A DNA stretch of 64,000 nt, taken from positions 20,735,904 through 20,799,903 of the forward strand of contig OZ038436.1 of the NCBI GenBank assembly GCA_964036275.1, written 5' to 3'. Shown one piece after another: positions 45,191 through 58,162 of this stretch. The translations under genes were made by a program, and so were the position numbers. Every line of letters begins with the position of its first letter. The stretch's first letter is position 1. The stretch is from Litoditis marina (lineage: Eukaryota; Nematoda; Chromadorea; Rhabditida; Rhabditidae). The notes below the pieces were generated by a model. The model was not told where the DNA came from and did no database searches. It worked only from the letters and a program-made list of their open reading frames with translations.

Positions 45191-45620
45191 AAAACTTGAG
45201 CTTCATGAACCACGTAAGTTTAAAGTGCGCGAACATGTCGTATCTCGTTTTCTCTCTACCGCGTTCTGTTCTATGAAATATTATGAAATCTCCCTGCAAG
45301 TGGAACGTCACATATGCTTCAAAGAGAACATCCTTGAAACTCAAATATGAGAAAAGTTTGACTGTGCAAGAACATGGAACAAACTATTTCTATGATCTCC
45401 GAATTGTTATTATACTTTGTGTTTACATTTCTCATTGACTAAGCTCGCATTAATAACATGACTCAAACTGAGTCAGTGGTTCTATTATCGTTGTTTTACG
45501 ATCGTACAATCAGTTTGACCGCCAATCCAGTTTCCCTGGGAAAGGACCACTTTTCGCCACCCGCGCAAAAAATGGAATAGCTGAAAACTCAACATTTCCG
45601 TATTCCATCCTGGTTATATT

Positions 45621-45752
45621 ATACTATAAGTAAATTGAATAGTCACGTAAAGTTAGCTTTCTAAGGAGGCATCGTGCACTTCGTCATGTACGTATCTGAG
45701 TTCTGCTGTGTTTAACATGTTTCGCGTGACTGTGCAATTGACTAACAGTATC
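45621..45752. mobile_element. MITE family B, copy 3 (most complete)
   Basis: The left end TACTATAAGTAAATTGAATA and the right end GCAATTGACTAACAGTATC are inverted copies, flanked by TA on each side. The next inner positions AGTCACGTAAA and TTCGCGTGACT continue the inverted repeat. TA flanks fit a Tc1/mariner-type origin. Confidence 0.85.
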
Positions 45753-46543
45753 TAGAATATATGATTTTCGGTAGAGCAAGATAACGAGGGGGAATTGCAC
45801 CGTTACGTTAAAGTTGTTCTTTCACTTTTCCAAAATAAATTTTCAAAAATGTTAACCCTCTTCATCAGTCAGGAAAATGAATCTGTTCATTACCAGAATG
45901 AGATAACTAATGGGCTGTAAACAATGTTATCATTATTATTATTATTCTTCTGTTAACCGTCTTTCCTCGTGGATGACGTACTGTAGATAATCACGTTGAA
46001 ATGCGTCATTGTATTTTTTCTGATTGTAAAATGACGTGATTCATAAGAAACGTAAACAAGCGTCGTTCAGTGTGACCTTGTTTCTTAGCGAGTTAGACAC
46101 ACATCCCAATGGCCCTCAACATCCTTTAAACTTTGAAAACTTCATGAATTATATGGTCTACACAAATATATTGTGAAAAACACCAGGGGAGAATTTGAGA
46201 AAGATGCACATGTGTACTTATACTTACTGAGAACCTATACAGTAGCTTTCAAGTGTTTGATATACGTGAAGATTTCATTTAGTATCGATTAGGCGTCTTT
46301 TGGTCTATGATAAGTAAGCAATAACGTTCTTGGTCTTCATATGTCCCACACGGAGTCATTTCACCTCGGCCCCAAACCAATTCGGAGATTGATTGGAAAT
46401 GGGCAACTTTGCCGACTTTTGCATCCGCTTGCTTTTGTCCTCAAATTTTCTTCTACTTCCTTCTCGAGATAATATCGTATCACAGCTTTGCAATTGTATG
46501 AAACCACAGTTTCTATCTTACAAACTCAATTTTTCTTTTGCAG

Positions 46544-49500
46544 ATGCGTCATGTTATGAAAGGCGTGATAGTGGAGGTACTGACCGAATCTGACGTTTAT
46601 GTGCCGGGACAAACTATGAGGGTAAGCAGACAGTCTGTCTCAAAACATATCAAAATTCACTTTCAAAAATATAAACTGTTAAATTAGTTCAGAGAAAACT
46701 CGTTCGAACAGAAAAAGTAATTCGCAAAAAAAGACCAATAAAAGACTCACTCGTCACACTCTCGTTGAGGTTTAGGACAGGGCTAGGGAAGTGTAATCAG
46801 AATAGTCTAAAGCATTACCAACCAAAATTTGCTCACGGTTAGACACCTGCATAATTTTCACAAATTTCAGGGCACAGTCAACATAAGCACCTCGAATCCT
46901 ATACAACTGGACAGCATCACGGCCCGGCTGTTTGGAGATGCATGTGTTAGCTTCACATCAAAAGTGAGTTACAACAAAAAACGTAAGTAGAACCTTTTCC
47001 GGCAGTAGGTTCGGAAACTACAATAGTTATATTAATCTACTTTTTGGAACGAAAAAACATTTTCTCTGATTGCGCGGTTTTGAAATATGGAAAAAAAGAG
47101 TTTCTGAATACGTTCTGCAAAACCGCGTGATCTGATGGTTTATTGGCTGATTAGAGCGGAGTGTTCAACAGTTCATACTTTACGATCTCAAATCACACGA
47201 ACACCAAACTCCCGCACAAATCAGAGAATCTACGTGTTTATAATCTAAACAACATTGGTGCTCATGTAGAGAGTTTATCTTGTCGAGAAACATATGTACC
47301 CAGAAAGACAGACTTCCGTACGTCAAATAAATCCTTCAGTTATCAATGTCAGTACCCCATGAAAATTCAAACATACCAATCATTTGAAAGTTTTCACAAA
47401 ATAAAATATGAATGATGCTCGTTTTGTGGTGAATAGTGCACGAAATACTATTTATTCAGGAACATTACACATTCGTGAACCGACAACAATACGTAGACGA
47501 GACGAGTGAACTGTGGAGATACAGCACCATCAACCACATGCTGGACATGAAGGTGGATGAGAACTCGGTGAGTACTACTCACGAACGATTCAATGAGAGA
47601 CAGCTCGGCACGCGAACTGATTCATAGTTGTAGTTTGAAACACGTCATAACAAAGCAACGTGATCAAACTTTGAACACAGCGAAAAAACGACTTTCGAAA
47701 GAACGAACCCTATATGCTGAATTCAGTCGTACAACACAAGTATCAAAGTTCAATCATTTGATAATGAACACCTAAGCTTGGAATAGCCAAGACTAGAAAC
47801 ATTTTATCGATGATGAAATAGGGATACACTGAAAGTTGACATCGGGAACACGTTGAAAAATCAATGTTCCCAGTCGCAGGTTTATAACAAACTAGAAAAG
47901 ATAAGAGAACAACGTGATGTGAACAATGTGAGAAGTAAGGATGCAAAAAACTTAACACGATCTATTTTGATCTACCATAAGGTTGTAACCAAAAAGTTAA
48001 CTTTTGAAATATTTAATTTGAATTTCCATCATTTTTGCAGAACAAAGAAAACGTGCATCGCCTCACTGGCCGTGCCTCGTACCCGTTTATTTTCCAACTG
48101 CCAGCAAATGCAGCCACCTCTTTCCACTGTATTGGATCACCCGTTACCATCAGATACTTTATCGAGGTACCCATGTCCTTCATTAACTAGTTGTTCGGTG
48201 TCAAAAGATTATAATAATATTTTTATTTCACAAAAAGTCACACATGCGTTGTTTCATAATTACTCACGAGAATAACCTTTTCAAATGGGAGGGGTCATAA
48301 CCCTCCCGTCTGGGTAGAAAACTGTCTGTGTGTTTTAGCATTTAGCCCGATAACAGTTTCCATTTTTGAACCCATATGTGTTAAATACTTTCGTGATTAC
48401 ACAAATTACAAGCAGTGTAGATGTATTTCTTTGGTTCAAAAGACAGTGCTCTTACATATTTTTCTGTTTTCCAATCACACCTTTGATAACCTACCACGAA
48501 GATACCGTACTCTCAGGTGAGTCTTCGGCTCGGGGACTATGTCATATTCGTGCACGACCACCCCATCATGGTACTGGCACCAGAAACCATACCGAGATCA
48601 ATTGCCTCTGAGCAGAGTTTACACTCAAAACAGTTCCATTTCCCAAAGTGAGTTGACCGAGGTATAAAAGATTGCTCTGAATGCAGATTTCATTCTCATG
48701 TGTGCCCAACGTTAATGCAGTTTTAAAAGACAATGTAATCGTTTATTTACACGAACACACGAGTTTCGCCTCCCCTACACGAATCTTGACCCAAAAAATT
48801 ACCTGACAGAATGTCTGTAGGGTTTTCGCTGACTTCTCCTTCTCAGATTCTGATTAATCATTTTACAGAGAGAGATCCATCCTGGTTGAATGTGTTCTGG
48901 ATCGGTCGGTGTTCAAAACAGCAGACAGGGTGGATGCAAGACTGACCATAACCAACAGGTAGAGAAACGACAACTGTCATCAAGATATTCAGTACCACGA
49001 ACATTGGGCTGAATCTTGTTATGCCTATTGATCATCGCAGCTGCTCCATTCATCACTCGCGACGCAATTTATCAGTTGTTCACTAAATTTTTTTGTTTTT
49101 TTTTTTGAAAAAAAAAGATCACTTGTAATATGGATCAAATGAAACATGTTGACCAAAAACCTGCAAAGGGATAGATTATTTTTGATTGTTGATTTTCAAA
49201 GGTGGAAGCAGTCGATCAAGTACGTGCACATGAGCATTGTTCGTCGAATCGTGGCCGAGGGGAAGTTGGTGGGCGACCGAAGTATTCACGACACCAATGC
49301 CGTCAACATCGATACCACAGGTTCGTCACGTCAGAAGATGTTTCAACTCGAGTTCTCATCTAAACTACGCGATGAGTTGGCATGCACAAGCTCAACATAC
49401 GTAGTGCTATCCTATCACTTGGGAAAATTCATTTGAAAAATGCTTTGTAAATGAAAAAACTGTTCTTGAACCGTTAAAATAGTAACGTTCCTTACTTAGA

Positions 49501-50460
49501 TCTATTTGGACGACAGTTTCATCTAGTTCTGATTTCTCACGACGTGACACAAAGCAATTTGTTCCTCTTCCTAGATTTCTTGCAAAAAAGACAACAAAAA
49601 AGACAAAAGACAAATTATAGGAGTGGGACTTCCCTCTGAGAGACCGAAAATCAGTGTTGGTGAGAGCTACTCGTTCCGGCCCTCCTTCAACGTACCAGCA
49701 CTACCTCCCAGCATGAAATTGACTGGAATCATGGAAGCCACCTATCTACTGAAAATAGCCATTGGCAGAGCACATAATTTCGTTGTCGCCAACTTGCAGG
49801 TGTGTATCTCACTTTCAGAGAGTTCGAAAAACAGAGATTAGGTCAGACTGTTTCAAAATAACATCCACCGTGACAAGAACTGTGTTTCATCAGCACAATC
49901 CAAATTAACCGTTCATTCATAGTTTTGAGTAGTAATTTTCTCTATCTTCGGTGTTTTACAGATTCCAATTTCCATTGTCACAGACTTCGAAGATGCCCCG
50001 AGGACACCCCCACCGCCATACGAAGGTATACATTTCAGGCCCAACTCATAGTCTTTTCCAAGACAGAAGACTGCCTCTGTTACCGTAACAGACATCACAT
50101 TTGTTTTCCACTCAGAAACAAGCGTAACTTGTACTGAATATCAGCAACCTGAAGTGGCAGAGGACAGTTATACTCTTAGTCAAATGCAGAGTCACGTAAA
50201 ACATGTTGAACACAGCAGAACTCAGAAACGTGCAATGACAAAGGGCACGATTCCTTATTAGAGTGCTAACTTCACGTGACTATTCATTTGACTTCTAGTA
50301 TAGACAGATTTTCTACCCACGAGATTGAGACAAAAACTAGTGGTTAATGAGACAATGCTTCAACAAGTTTTTCAAGTTTCGTTTTTCAGAGATATTGGTG
50401 GATGTTACTCCTACCGCCCCCGTTAGATCGTATTCCACACCAGTCGATCTATTAGCCTAG
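46544..50460 (+). CDS. Alpha-arrestin (ARRDC/ARRD family), complete, 10 exons
   Basis: Exons 46544-46621, 46871-46963, 47460-47567, 48041-48166, 48517-48647, 48869-48958, 49202-49320, 49621-49799, 49962-50025, 50390-50460; phases join to 353 codons (352 residues). The N-terminal arrestin fold begins VIVEVLTESDVYVPGQTMRG; later marks are PIQLDSITARLFGDA, the proline-led YPFIFQLPANAATSFHCIG, IRYFIEVSLRL and, in the C-terminal fold, SIKYVHMSIVRRI, NFVVANLQIPISIVT. The tail has RTPPPPYEE, a PPxY motif that in this family binds NEDD4-type WW domains to direct ubiquitination and endocytosis of membrane cargo. The ATG directly follows a TTTTGCAG acceptor, so it is trans-spliced or preceded by a 5' UTR exon. 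Its length fits nematode ARRD proteins. Confidence 0.94.
50169..50302. mobile_element. MITE family B, copy 4 (reverse orientation, inside an arrestin intron)
   Basis: It begins TATACTCTTAGTCAAATGCA and ends TGACTTCTAGTATA as its inverted partner; the interior is AAACATGTTGAACACAGCAG...GAGTGCTAACTTCACGTGAC. It lies in the last arrestin intron (50026-50389). Confidence 0.85.
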
Positions 50461-51381
50461 AGCTATCTTGAACAGCTTTCATTTATTCGGGTAGTTCGCA
50501 ATATTTTCATGTTAATATGCATGTTTTTGAACATAAATAATTAGTAATTGTTGTAATGTTTTGCACTCTCTGTTACTATGTTTAAAAAAATCGAAACACT
50601 GAGCCGTGCTTCGCTGAAATCCTGGAAACCCTTCCACATGTTTGAGAAAATAGACAGACAAACTATTTTTGGAACCAAATAACAATCAACTTCCCCGTGA
50701 TATTGGAGTAAGACAAGTCCGTTTTCATGTTTGCTGCTGTGAAAATGAAATTAGAAAAGCGGTACATCTTTATTTTACAACAAATGAAGGCAATGTTTGT
50801 ACAAAAATGTGGACCAGTGGTCAGATAAAGTTTGTTTTTGATATCACTTTTTTTCTGTGCAACTACTATACACGAGTCGATTAGGGGATAGTGAATACAC
50901 AATAACTCTGGAATTAGGGGGATTGAGGTTGGGTATAGTTTTCTCTTCACCTGAACATGGAAACTATTCACTACAGGTTGTAACAGTTTTTATCTAAAGA
51001 CAACTTAACATATTGGCGGTTCCGTGCTCGGCAGGCTGTAGGGGAGGAAGAAAACCATACCCGCGTGCATAGATTGTTTTGCATCAGAAAAGTTCTGGAT
51101 AACGACTACACTGTTCGGGTTTTTCATAAACGTAAAATGAAGAGATGTGGATAATCTAAAAATGGGCTCTAGCGAAATAATCAAATGCAAAAGAAGATTG
51201 CATATCAAACAAATTAGTGACGTGGACCACCTGTTGAACTCCATTTCGGGGTTTCCATGCAGTTTTAAACGTGAAGATCGTTCTAATTGGGTTTGTACTA
51301 AGTACTACGCGAGAAAAGAATGTTCAAAAGGTGTTCAGTATATTCTATTAGATAGTTATCAGATGAGAATATTGTACGAAC
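50461..51381. other. Intergenic region between convergent genes
   Basis: The arrestin 3' UTR (from the + strand) and the 3' UTR of the minus-strand gene meet here. ORFs on both strands at 50663-51416 lack family marks and are rejected. Confidence 0.5.
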
Positions 51382-53439
51382 TTAGTGATCACTTAAATCC
51401 TTCTCTGGGCTGGTAGGAACTTCTTTTTCTTCGGCATCACCATCAGCGAAAATGGGTTGTTCCACAATTTCCACCTTATCTGGAAAAAAACCTAAGTTAT
51501 AGTTGACGTCAAAACTGTAACTTTAAAACAGAATTATGGTCATCGTTCATCAGATATTTTGTGTAATTGACTAACATCATAACTTTACAATGCTAGCCAA
51601 ACACATCGTCACGTAACGTGAGGAACGCATTAGTGTTTTGGAAGGTGTAATTGAAAATTGCATGTTTTAATCTTTGAGTTTTGATCTTTGTTCACGTTCC
51701 ACGTGAGTATATTATTAATTTCTAGTATGTGCTTTTTGGCGCCATTGTTTTGAAAATCGTTTTAAAAAGCGAATTGGGTTGAAAACAGAAAGTATGATGT
51801 CAGAAGTTCTCTTCCCAACGTGTTTGTATGACGTATGTATATCTGTATGGGCTACATTCAGCGAACAATACGTTCACACTATTTAACCGAGGAGCCCTTC
51901 GAAAATTCATATTCTCTGTCGACAGCACCGCAATTTCTAACTACTCACGCCAGTATTTTTCATTTCGCACTGATGGAACCAGCACTTCAAACCTTATGAC
52001 ATACTTTTTTTTAAACTACTCAAAAATTTCTGATGAGGTTCTATTGCTCGCTATAATAGAACCAAGTTGAAGAGTAGTTCATGAGGTGTTGATGAGACTC
52101 TCGTCATTAAATCATCTTGAACTTTCATTAGATTGAATAGATTCTGACTCAGTTTCGATTGTAATGTCACTTGTAACTTCAAACCGATATTCACCTGTTT
52201 GTACTTCGTTCATATCTTCGTCCGTTAGTGGTTCTTCGGCCGATCTGTCCCCAGTAGCTGGTAGGATATTCGTCTTCACGTGACCTCTCAACAGGGCCTT
52301 TCCCCATAAATGTTCGGCGTCTATGTTAACGATCTTGCCGTTCACCAACTTTCGACCATCTGAAGTTTATTGATTCTAGTTTTTCGGAACATTGTGAGTC
52401 CTGACCTAACGTTTAAAGGTATTTGGTGAGTTATGAAATTCATTAAAATATCATCTGGTACTGCATTTTTCAACAGTGGTATTTCCACTCTGACAGTGGT
52501 AATCCATTATGAAACTCCTGAGCTTCTCAGCAACAAAAGGCTAGTTTTCACATCATAAAATCATCATGTGTGCACCAACATATTTTCAAAACTTTCTCAT
52601 GAGAAGGTCACGTGAACTTTACGTGGTTTTGGTGAGTTTGGTAAGCATGGTAGTTTAGCGAAATCTCAGCTAGAGTTTGACGAGCGCGTGTGCTGCCATG
52701 TTCGGGCAACTTGCCCAAACAACTTTTTCGGCCCGAAGAATATTATCTACATCTCCACATGACTTTGTTTACCCGTACACACCACTCTGGAGGAAGTAAT
52801 CGAATTATAGTATGAAATGAAAGTTGTTGAACTCGCTTTATATAGGCAAAAACAAACTTCTGATTTTGGTGTTCTTAAACATAGCCATTTATTCACAAAG
52901 TGATGTTTTAGAAAATTATGTGTTGAAAAAGTTTTTTCTTCTGTGAATGAGTACAAAATATCCCACCTTCAGTATAGGAAATGGTTGGCTTCTCTTTGGC
53001 CTCAGAGAAAGATTTTCTGTCCTCTTCGGATATCTGCGATGAATTCTGAATTACTTTTCGTGATCAAAACAGATATAAATAAATACGTAATTTGAAAACT
53101 TTGTAACTATCTAATCCACCCTCACGTATAATCCTATCGGTTATAGGACAGTTTCACGTGGAATAAATACGTTAAACGAACGATAGGAACCGTGAGAGGC
53201 TGAGCAATATGTGCATTATTGTTACCTCGCCAAGCCCGTTCTTAGCCAACCTATATTCATCAGGTGTAACTGTGACAAAATAAAACAAGTAGAAGAGTTT
53301 TCCAATTTGTTTGCTGCAATACTGCTCAGTTTCTGAATAATTCTATAAAATGTTATGAATTTACCTGAACGTCCAATGACCGATTTGTTGAATAGAATTC
53401 AACGCCGTCCGCGGGAGAGTTCATCATTCCGAGCATTTT
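51382..53439 (-). CDS. Unrecognised acidic protein, 3' exons
   Basis: Exons in order of transcription: 53439-53365, 53269-53226, 53045-52967, 52359-52123, 51479-51382. The last four join in perfect phase to TAA and read (TPDEYRLAKNGLGE) - (NSSQISEEDRKSF...TISYTE) - (DGRKLVNGKIVNIDAEHLWG ... ETESESIQSNE) - (NKVEIVEQPIF ... KDLSDH). It is acidic and Glu/Ser-rich, with one ordered-looking block around KLVNGKIVNIDAEHLWGKAL and no membrane segment. The 53365 exon (KMLGMMNSPADGVEFYSTN...) is open in only one frame and meets the next exon one base out of phase, so an intermediate exon, unusual splice site or sequence error is needed. No family assigned. Confidence 0.6.
51566..51727. repeat. Decayed family B-related element
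   Basis: GTAATTGACTAACATCATA at one end and CCACGTGAGTATATTATTAATTTCTAGTATG at the other resemble family B termini, but the centre differs. It lies inside the first intron from the 3' end of the minus-strand gene. Confidence 0.45.
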
Positions 53440-56400
53440 CTGAACATAAAACGTGAATATAGACGGTCAGAAAATGGTTTGAAAGATTACGTTAATAGTT
53501 GAACAGAAAGAATGAAATGCGAACTTTGATAGAGCTGAAGCTTGAAGAGTAAAGAAAAGTACATTAACATTTTCAATAGAACTTTCTTTTCATCATATAG
53601 GAATAGCAGTAAAACACTTGTTCATCTACCCTAGAATGATACCCTAGAATGGACAATCATTGACTTAAATGAAAAACTATAGAGAAAATAGTATAGTGTT
53701 TGTATGTGTAGGCAAAAGTGAAAGTGTCACATAGAACGAGATTTGATGGGATGGCTAAACGTAATGAGAAACGTGGCTTTATACCAGTATTCGATTTATT
53801 ACAGACGTAAAAGATCTACGGACTAGCGAAAAATTTCAATTCAATGTACGACTCAAGTTTCCAATGAGGTTCCGACAAAAGTTTTTTATACTTTACCGAA
53901 ATAAAATTTCTCACTACTGAACGCACACTGTTAGTTTTGTTTTACACATAGATTAGGTACTTTTTACATGACCTCGAACTGAGAAATCGAATTGAAAACA
54001 ACCAAAAAGTCGATATGGACTAACGTCTGTGCACCCTTAAAAACCGGAACACTTCATCTTGATTCGGGATAGATCATTGATAGATAATAATGTATTTTTC
54101 CTCTTGAAATAGTATTTGTCTCGAGTATCAAAAACACAGCCTCACATTCTTTTAGAGAGCAGAAAGTATTATTTTCTGCAAGAGGCCAGTAGAGAAGAGG
54201 AAGCAATATTCGAGAAAGTATCGTAAAAAGTGAATAAAAATCATGATACTGATACCTGATCAAAACATAACACCTGATCAACACATACAGCAGACACAAC
54301 TCGGATCGATGATAGAAAACAAATTGTTTCGAGGCTGATTGTCTAGCTTAGATCATCTTTGTATCATACAGCAGGGAGTAGATCATGGACCGTACTCGCC
54401 TGCTCTCAGGGTCCTAACCATAACCATAGAGTGGGCTGTCAACATGATCCCAAGTTGTCGCTCAGATTGTTAGAGTTCCTTATAGGCGGATGAAAAAAAG
54501 TAAAACCAGAAATTTAGCTCAAGTTTATGAGGCAGACATTTCCGTGCGGGTGTATCTGTAGTTTGGATCTGCACACGATATATGCCCGATCATTGCGATG
54601 ATTGTAAATCAAAATACAAGTCAAAGTAATGCATTTCCTGACAATGGCAACTCAATGTCACTGCGAAGTTATAAATGAGGAACCAGTAGGGCGGGACCCT
54701 TGTACAATTGAATTCAGGGAATCGGTACATCTAACAGAATCCAGTCAGAAATGGGCGGTACGTAGATGTACAGAATAGATAAGTGGACGGTTTAGCGAAT
54801 GAAGCAGAGACGTACGTTGTGAGTCATATCGAATTGGCCCCAATTGACTTGAATTCTCCGAACGAGCTGGTATTTCGCAAGAGAACACGTCATAATTGGC
54901 GACAAGGTCAAGTGAACGTTTGAGAGATGTTATCGAAAGCAAAAAAACTGTCTCAGAATAACTATATGATGCAGATCTTCGCTAATACATTTGCAAGATG
55001 CAGATCAGTTTAGAAAGCCAAAATAAGTGGAACACTTAGGAGTGAAGGCCACAATATATAGTTAGTTTCATTCCCACTGAGACTCGTTGGCTGGTGATTT
55101 TCGGATGACTTTTCCTTAAAACAAACATAAGTATTCCGAAGAAATTTTCCATTCACGTGCTCTTGTGAAACTTGACAAACGCTAACAGAAAATATAAGTT
55201 TTTTGAATGTTTCCAAAGTGGTGAAAAATGACCTAGAATGTTCATTGGCACGCTGCCAAAGTCTCAGTGGGAATGACCGGAACTATATAGCCGGTGCAAT
55301 AACCGCTGTGTAATCAAAACTCAGAGAATGAACTTTTTTGTTTGATGTAATTTTCCATTTAATTTGGAAATATGGTAAATTTCCTGCGCACGTAGGCAAA
55401 ATATTTTACACGTGTGTTTTATATAAACGGTGTCTGTCTACCAGTCTAGCGCTAACAGATGTACTACTCAAGGGAACATACCAAGATATTTAAAAATAAA
55501 ACTGAGAAAATGACACCTATCAACTAATCCATTGTCATTATATGTACCACAATTGTGCGAAAATGGTGATAAAACAGATTATCAGCTTAGATGAGAGTGA
55601 TGCTCTAAGCTGTCGAAAAGCTTCTTAAACCTTAGGAAATATTCTGAAGGAATGCTATGTAGTGACGTTCTCTCTAATCAAACGTTGAAAAATGATGTCT
55701 TTGAATAGTTTTTGTGCAAGATTATCGTCACGGTTGTACCGCGTAGAGAACCCTGGAGTGAGAGTGGAATCCCATTTCAGTACATGGTATCTTACCTGAA
55801 TCACGTTTCTATATCGTTTCTTGTCTCTCCGAGTTTGAGAAATACAAGATTGGAAAAAAAAAGAGCGTTTATACTTCCTTCGGAAACCGGTTTTGATATT
55901 AAACTGTGAGAAAGTGATTGAGATAATGCTTTTTCCGGAAACGACCCAATTCAATCAGTAAACTGAGACTAATGGCGTTTTAGGTTCGGTTCTTTTCTCA
56001 AAAAGGAATGGCGTAGTGAGATTCCATGTAACCCCTCAGTTACATTGAAACAACATTGATTGCACATACTTCAGTTTTTGAACGAAACGGTCATCAAACT
56101 TAGTTCTTAACAGCACAATAATGTGTCATAAATAATCCATTATGGGGGACGAAGTGAAGCGAGGCAATTTTTTTCACACGATAGGAAAGTCTGTAGTAGT
56201 CCGGGTGAATGATGATTGTGTTGTATTCTAGCTGAGTCCGACCAGTTTACTCATTTTTCTCAGACGCAACCAAGTTTAATGGTGGGTTGACCATGTCGAG
56301 TGGTAGTTTGATCTGTACGTACAACGTACGGCAGATATAGGTGAAAAGTGACGGGCCTAAAAGGTTCCTTTTAGCCTTTTAGCCCCAGGATTTTGTTAAC

Positions 56401-56904
56401 CGAAATTACCCTATTAGAGCCTAAAAAACACACAGTTACATTCCAAATTGATAAAGACGTGGTCGATATCAGATTCGCGGCCCTTTTAGGGCCTTTTTTG
56501 CCCGCGCTTACTCGATCACCCAAAACCCCCCTTGTAGAGTCCCTTGACTTTTCACCTGAGTAAATAGCCCTCCTACAGGGGATCAAACTACAAACACAGT
56601 AGGTAAAACCAACCTGTAATAAGTTATCAGTCTCGTCCCTAAGCGGAACCTGCCAAAACTAACTACTTTAGACCTGCAGACAAACATGAAGATCAAGCCA
56701 TCGGTACTTGAAGGTGGTAAAAGCTTGCAACTCAAGAAATGTTGGAACTGTCGACGAACTGTCAACTCGAAGATTACCTGCGTATTTATAGGAATTTTCT
56801 CGCAGAACTCGCTGTAAATACCATATTTCCATAATAGAAATGCGCAAACAGTTTTAATCTTCCCGAAATACGCGTGTTTTCACCGCAGTTCGGCCATTCT
56901 GGGA

Positions 56905-57035
56905 AACATCTCTGCCGATGCCGAGCCGACTGGTTGCCGATGCCCTGCCAGAAGGATGCCGTTTTGACCAGTCAGCTCGGCGCCGGCAACTACCCGGCTC
57001 GGCATCGGCAACCAATCGGCGCGCCGCTGATAACA
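56905..57035. repeat. GC-rich GCCGATGCC inverted repeat
   Basis: CTGCCGATGCCGAGCCGACTG on the left pairs with CCGGCTCGGCATCGGCA on the right, with two further GCCGATGCC-type words between. It stands out as GC-rich in an AT-rich setting. A relative lies at 60306-60373. Confidence 0.65.
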
Positions 57036-57570
57036 ATTAAGAATTAGCATTCGGTTGTTCCTGTCGATTATTTATCAGTTTATTACTATAACAATATAAA
57101 ACAAAGTTGAGTTGTAATGGAATTATACTTTTATTCATAAAACACAACACAAACACGAAATCTTATCACTTTTTAATATACACAGATTACACGTAGAACA
57201 ACTAGTCAAATTCCTGTCTTCTCGTCCATGGCTGATGAATTTGATCTGAAATGTAAAAATACACGAATCTGAATGAAATGCACATACACACCTCGGCAAA
57301 CATAGCTGACCACCCAAGAACTGACGGCTGACGCTAATTTAACTAATGACTCATGCTAACTTACTCTTTTGATCTCCAAATACATTGAATTTGATGTTTT
57401 AAACTTAAACTGTTACCATAAAATTAGATTACAACTCAAAACAAACAGACACCGGTAAAGTTGTCCGAATAGCCATGGAAATCGAACAAAATTTTACCCT
57501 TTTCACCGGAACTAGGTCTGTTTTTGATGCAAATCATTACTTATCACGTGTTTCAATGTAGAACGCAGTG

Positions 57571-57700
57571 TACTAGAAGTCAATTAAATAGCCACGTAAA
57601 GTTGGCATTCTAATGGGGTATCGTGCACTTTTGTCATTGCACGTTTCTGACTTCTGCTGTGTTTAACATGCTTCACGTGACTGTACAATTCGTTTACAAA
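57571..57700. mobile_element. MITE family B, copy 5
   Basis: TACTAGAAGTCAATTAAATA, CACGTAAAGTTGGCATTCTA, GTTTAACATGCTTCACGTGA and CTGTACAATT follow the family order. The last bases of the right end are lost. Confidence 0.82.
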
Positions 57701-58162
57701 CAACTCGTCCCCGAAGATGCAACAACTCGTCCCCAGCTAAAAAAATGCTCAAACTAGCTTGAAGCTCAACAAAATTCGAGTAGTGACTAGGTTATATTCC
57801 ATACTAACGACTGTAGAAAACTTCACAAATAGAAAACAATCAAAATAACAAATATTGATCATCTTTTGCTATAATTGTCACAAATTTCAATTCTTGCTTT
57901 CTCTCGAATACGTGACGAGTAAACCAGTTTTTCGGATGTATCTATAGTGGATTCGTATATAACAATGAGCGGGAAACTTTGCAAAACGTAATTTCACTTT
58001 GAAAACAGTTTTCCGCTAGTTTTGTGATAAAACATAGGGGACGAGTTGTCGCACACGCGACGCACGGGGACTGGTGTATGAAAACACAGGATTTACCTTA
58101 CTCACCCTATAACCGAAAATTTGATTGTCCAAAAAACAGAAGTAACCGAGAGCTAAACTAAC

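Larger units (their letters stand above)
43130..46390. other. Intergenic region with MITEs and simple repeats, no gene
   Basis: It contains two family B MITEs, a GATT tetranucleotide run (about 43649-43668), an ATT run (about 45935-45957) and a tRNA-like relic near 45125-45190. The ORFs at 43771 and 44193 overlap repeats or lack any supporting feature. Confidence 0.55.
53440..58162 (-). other. Long intron or intergenic gap of the minus-strand locus
   Basis: No strong exon is visible. A candidate terminal exon around 57130-57240 on the minus strand has an acceptor (TTTCAG at about 57247) and AATAAA near 57131, which could end a short transcript from the 58.7-kb exons. Also present are GCCGATGCC palindromes (56.9-57.0 kb) and a family B MITE at 57571. 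Confidence 0.45.

Noticed and set aside
46393..46593. ORF beginning MGNFADF upstream of the arrestin ATG, also open in the 61-kb copy
   Set aside because: It reads through the acceptor into a frame different from the arrestin exon, and the two copies are not conserved as protein apart from the first residues. It is best treated as 5' UTR or intron.
55655..57317. Several minus-strand ORFs of 60-99 codons
   Set aside because: Their composition matches intronic AT-rich DNA or GC palindromes, with no consistent splice structure.
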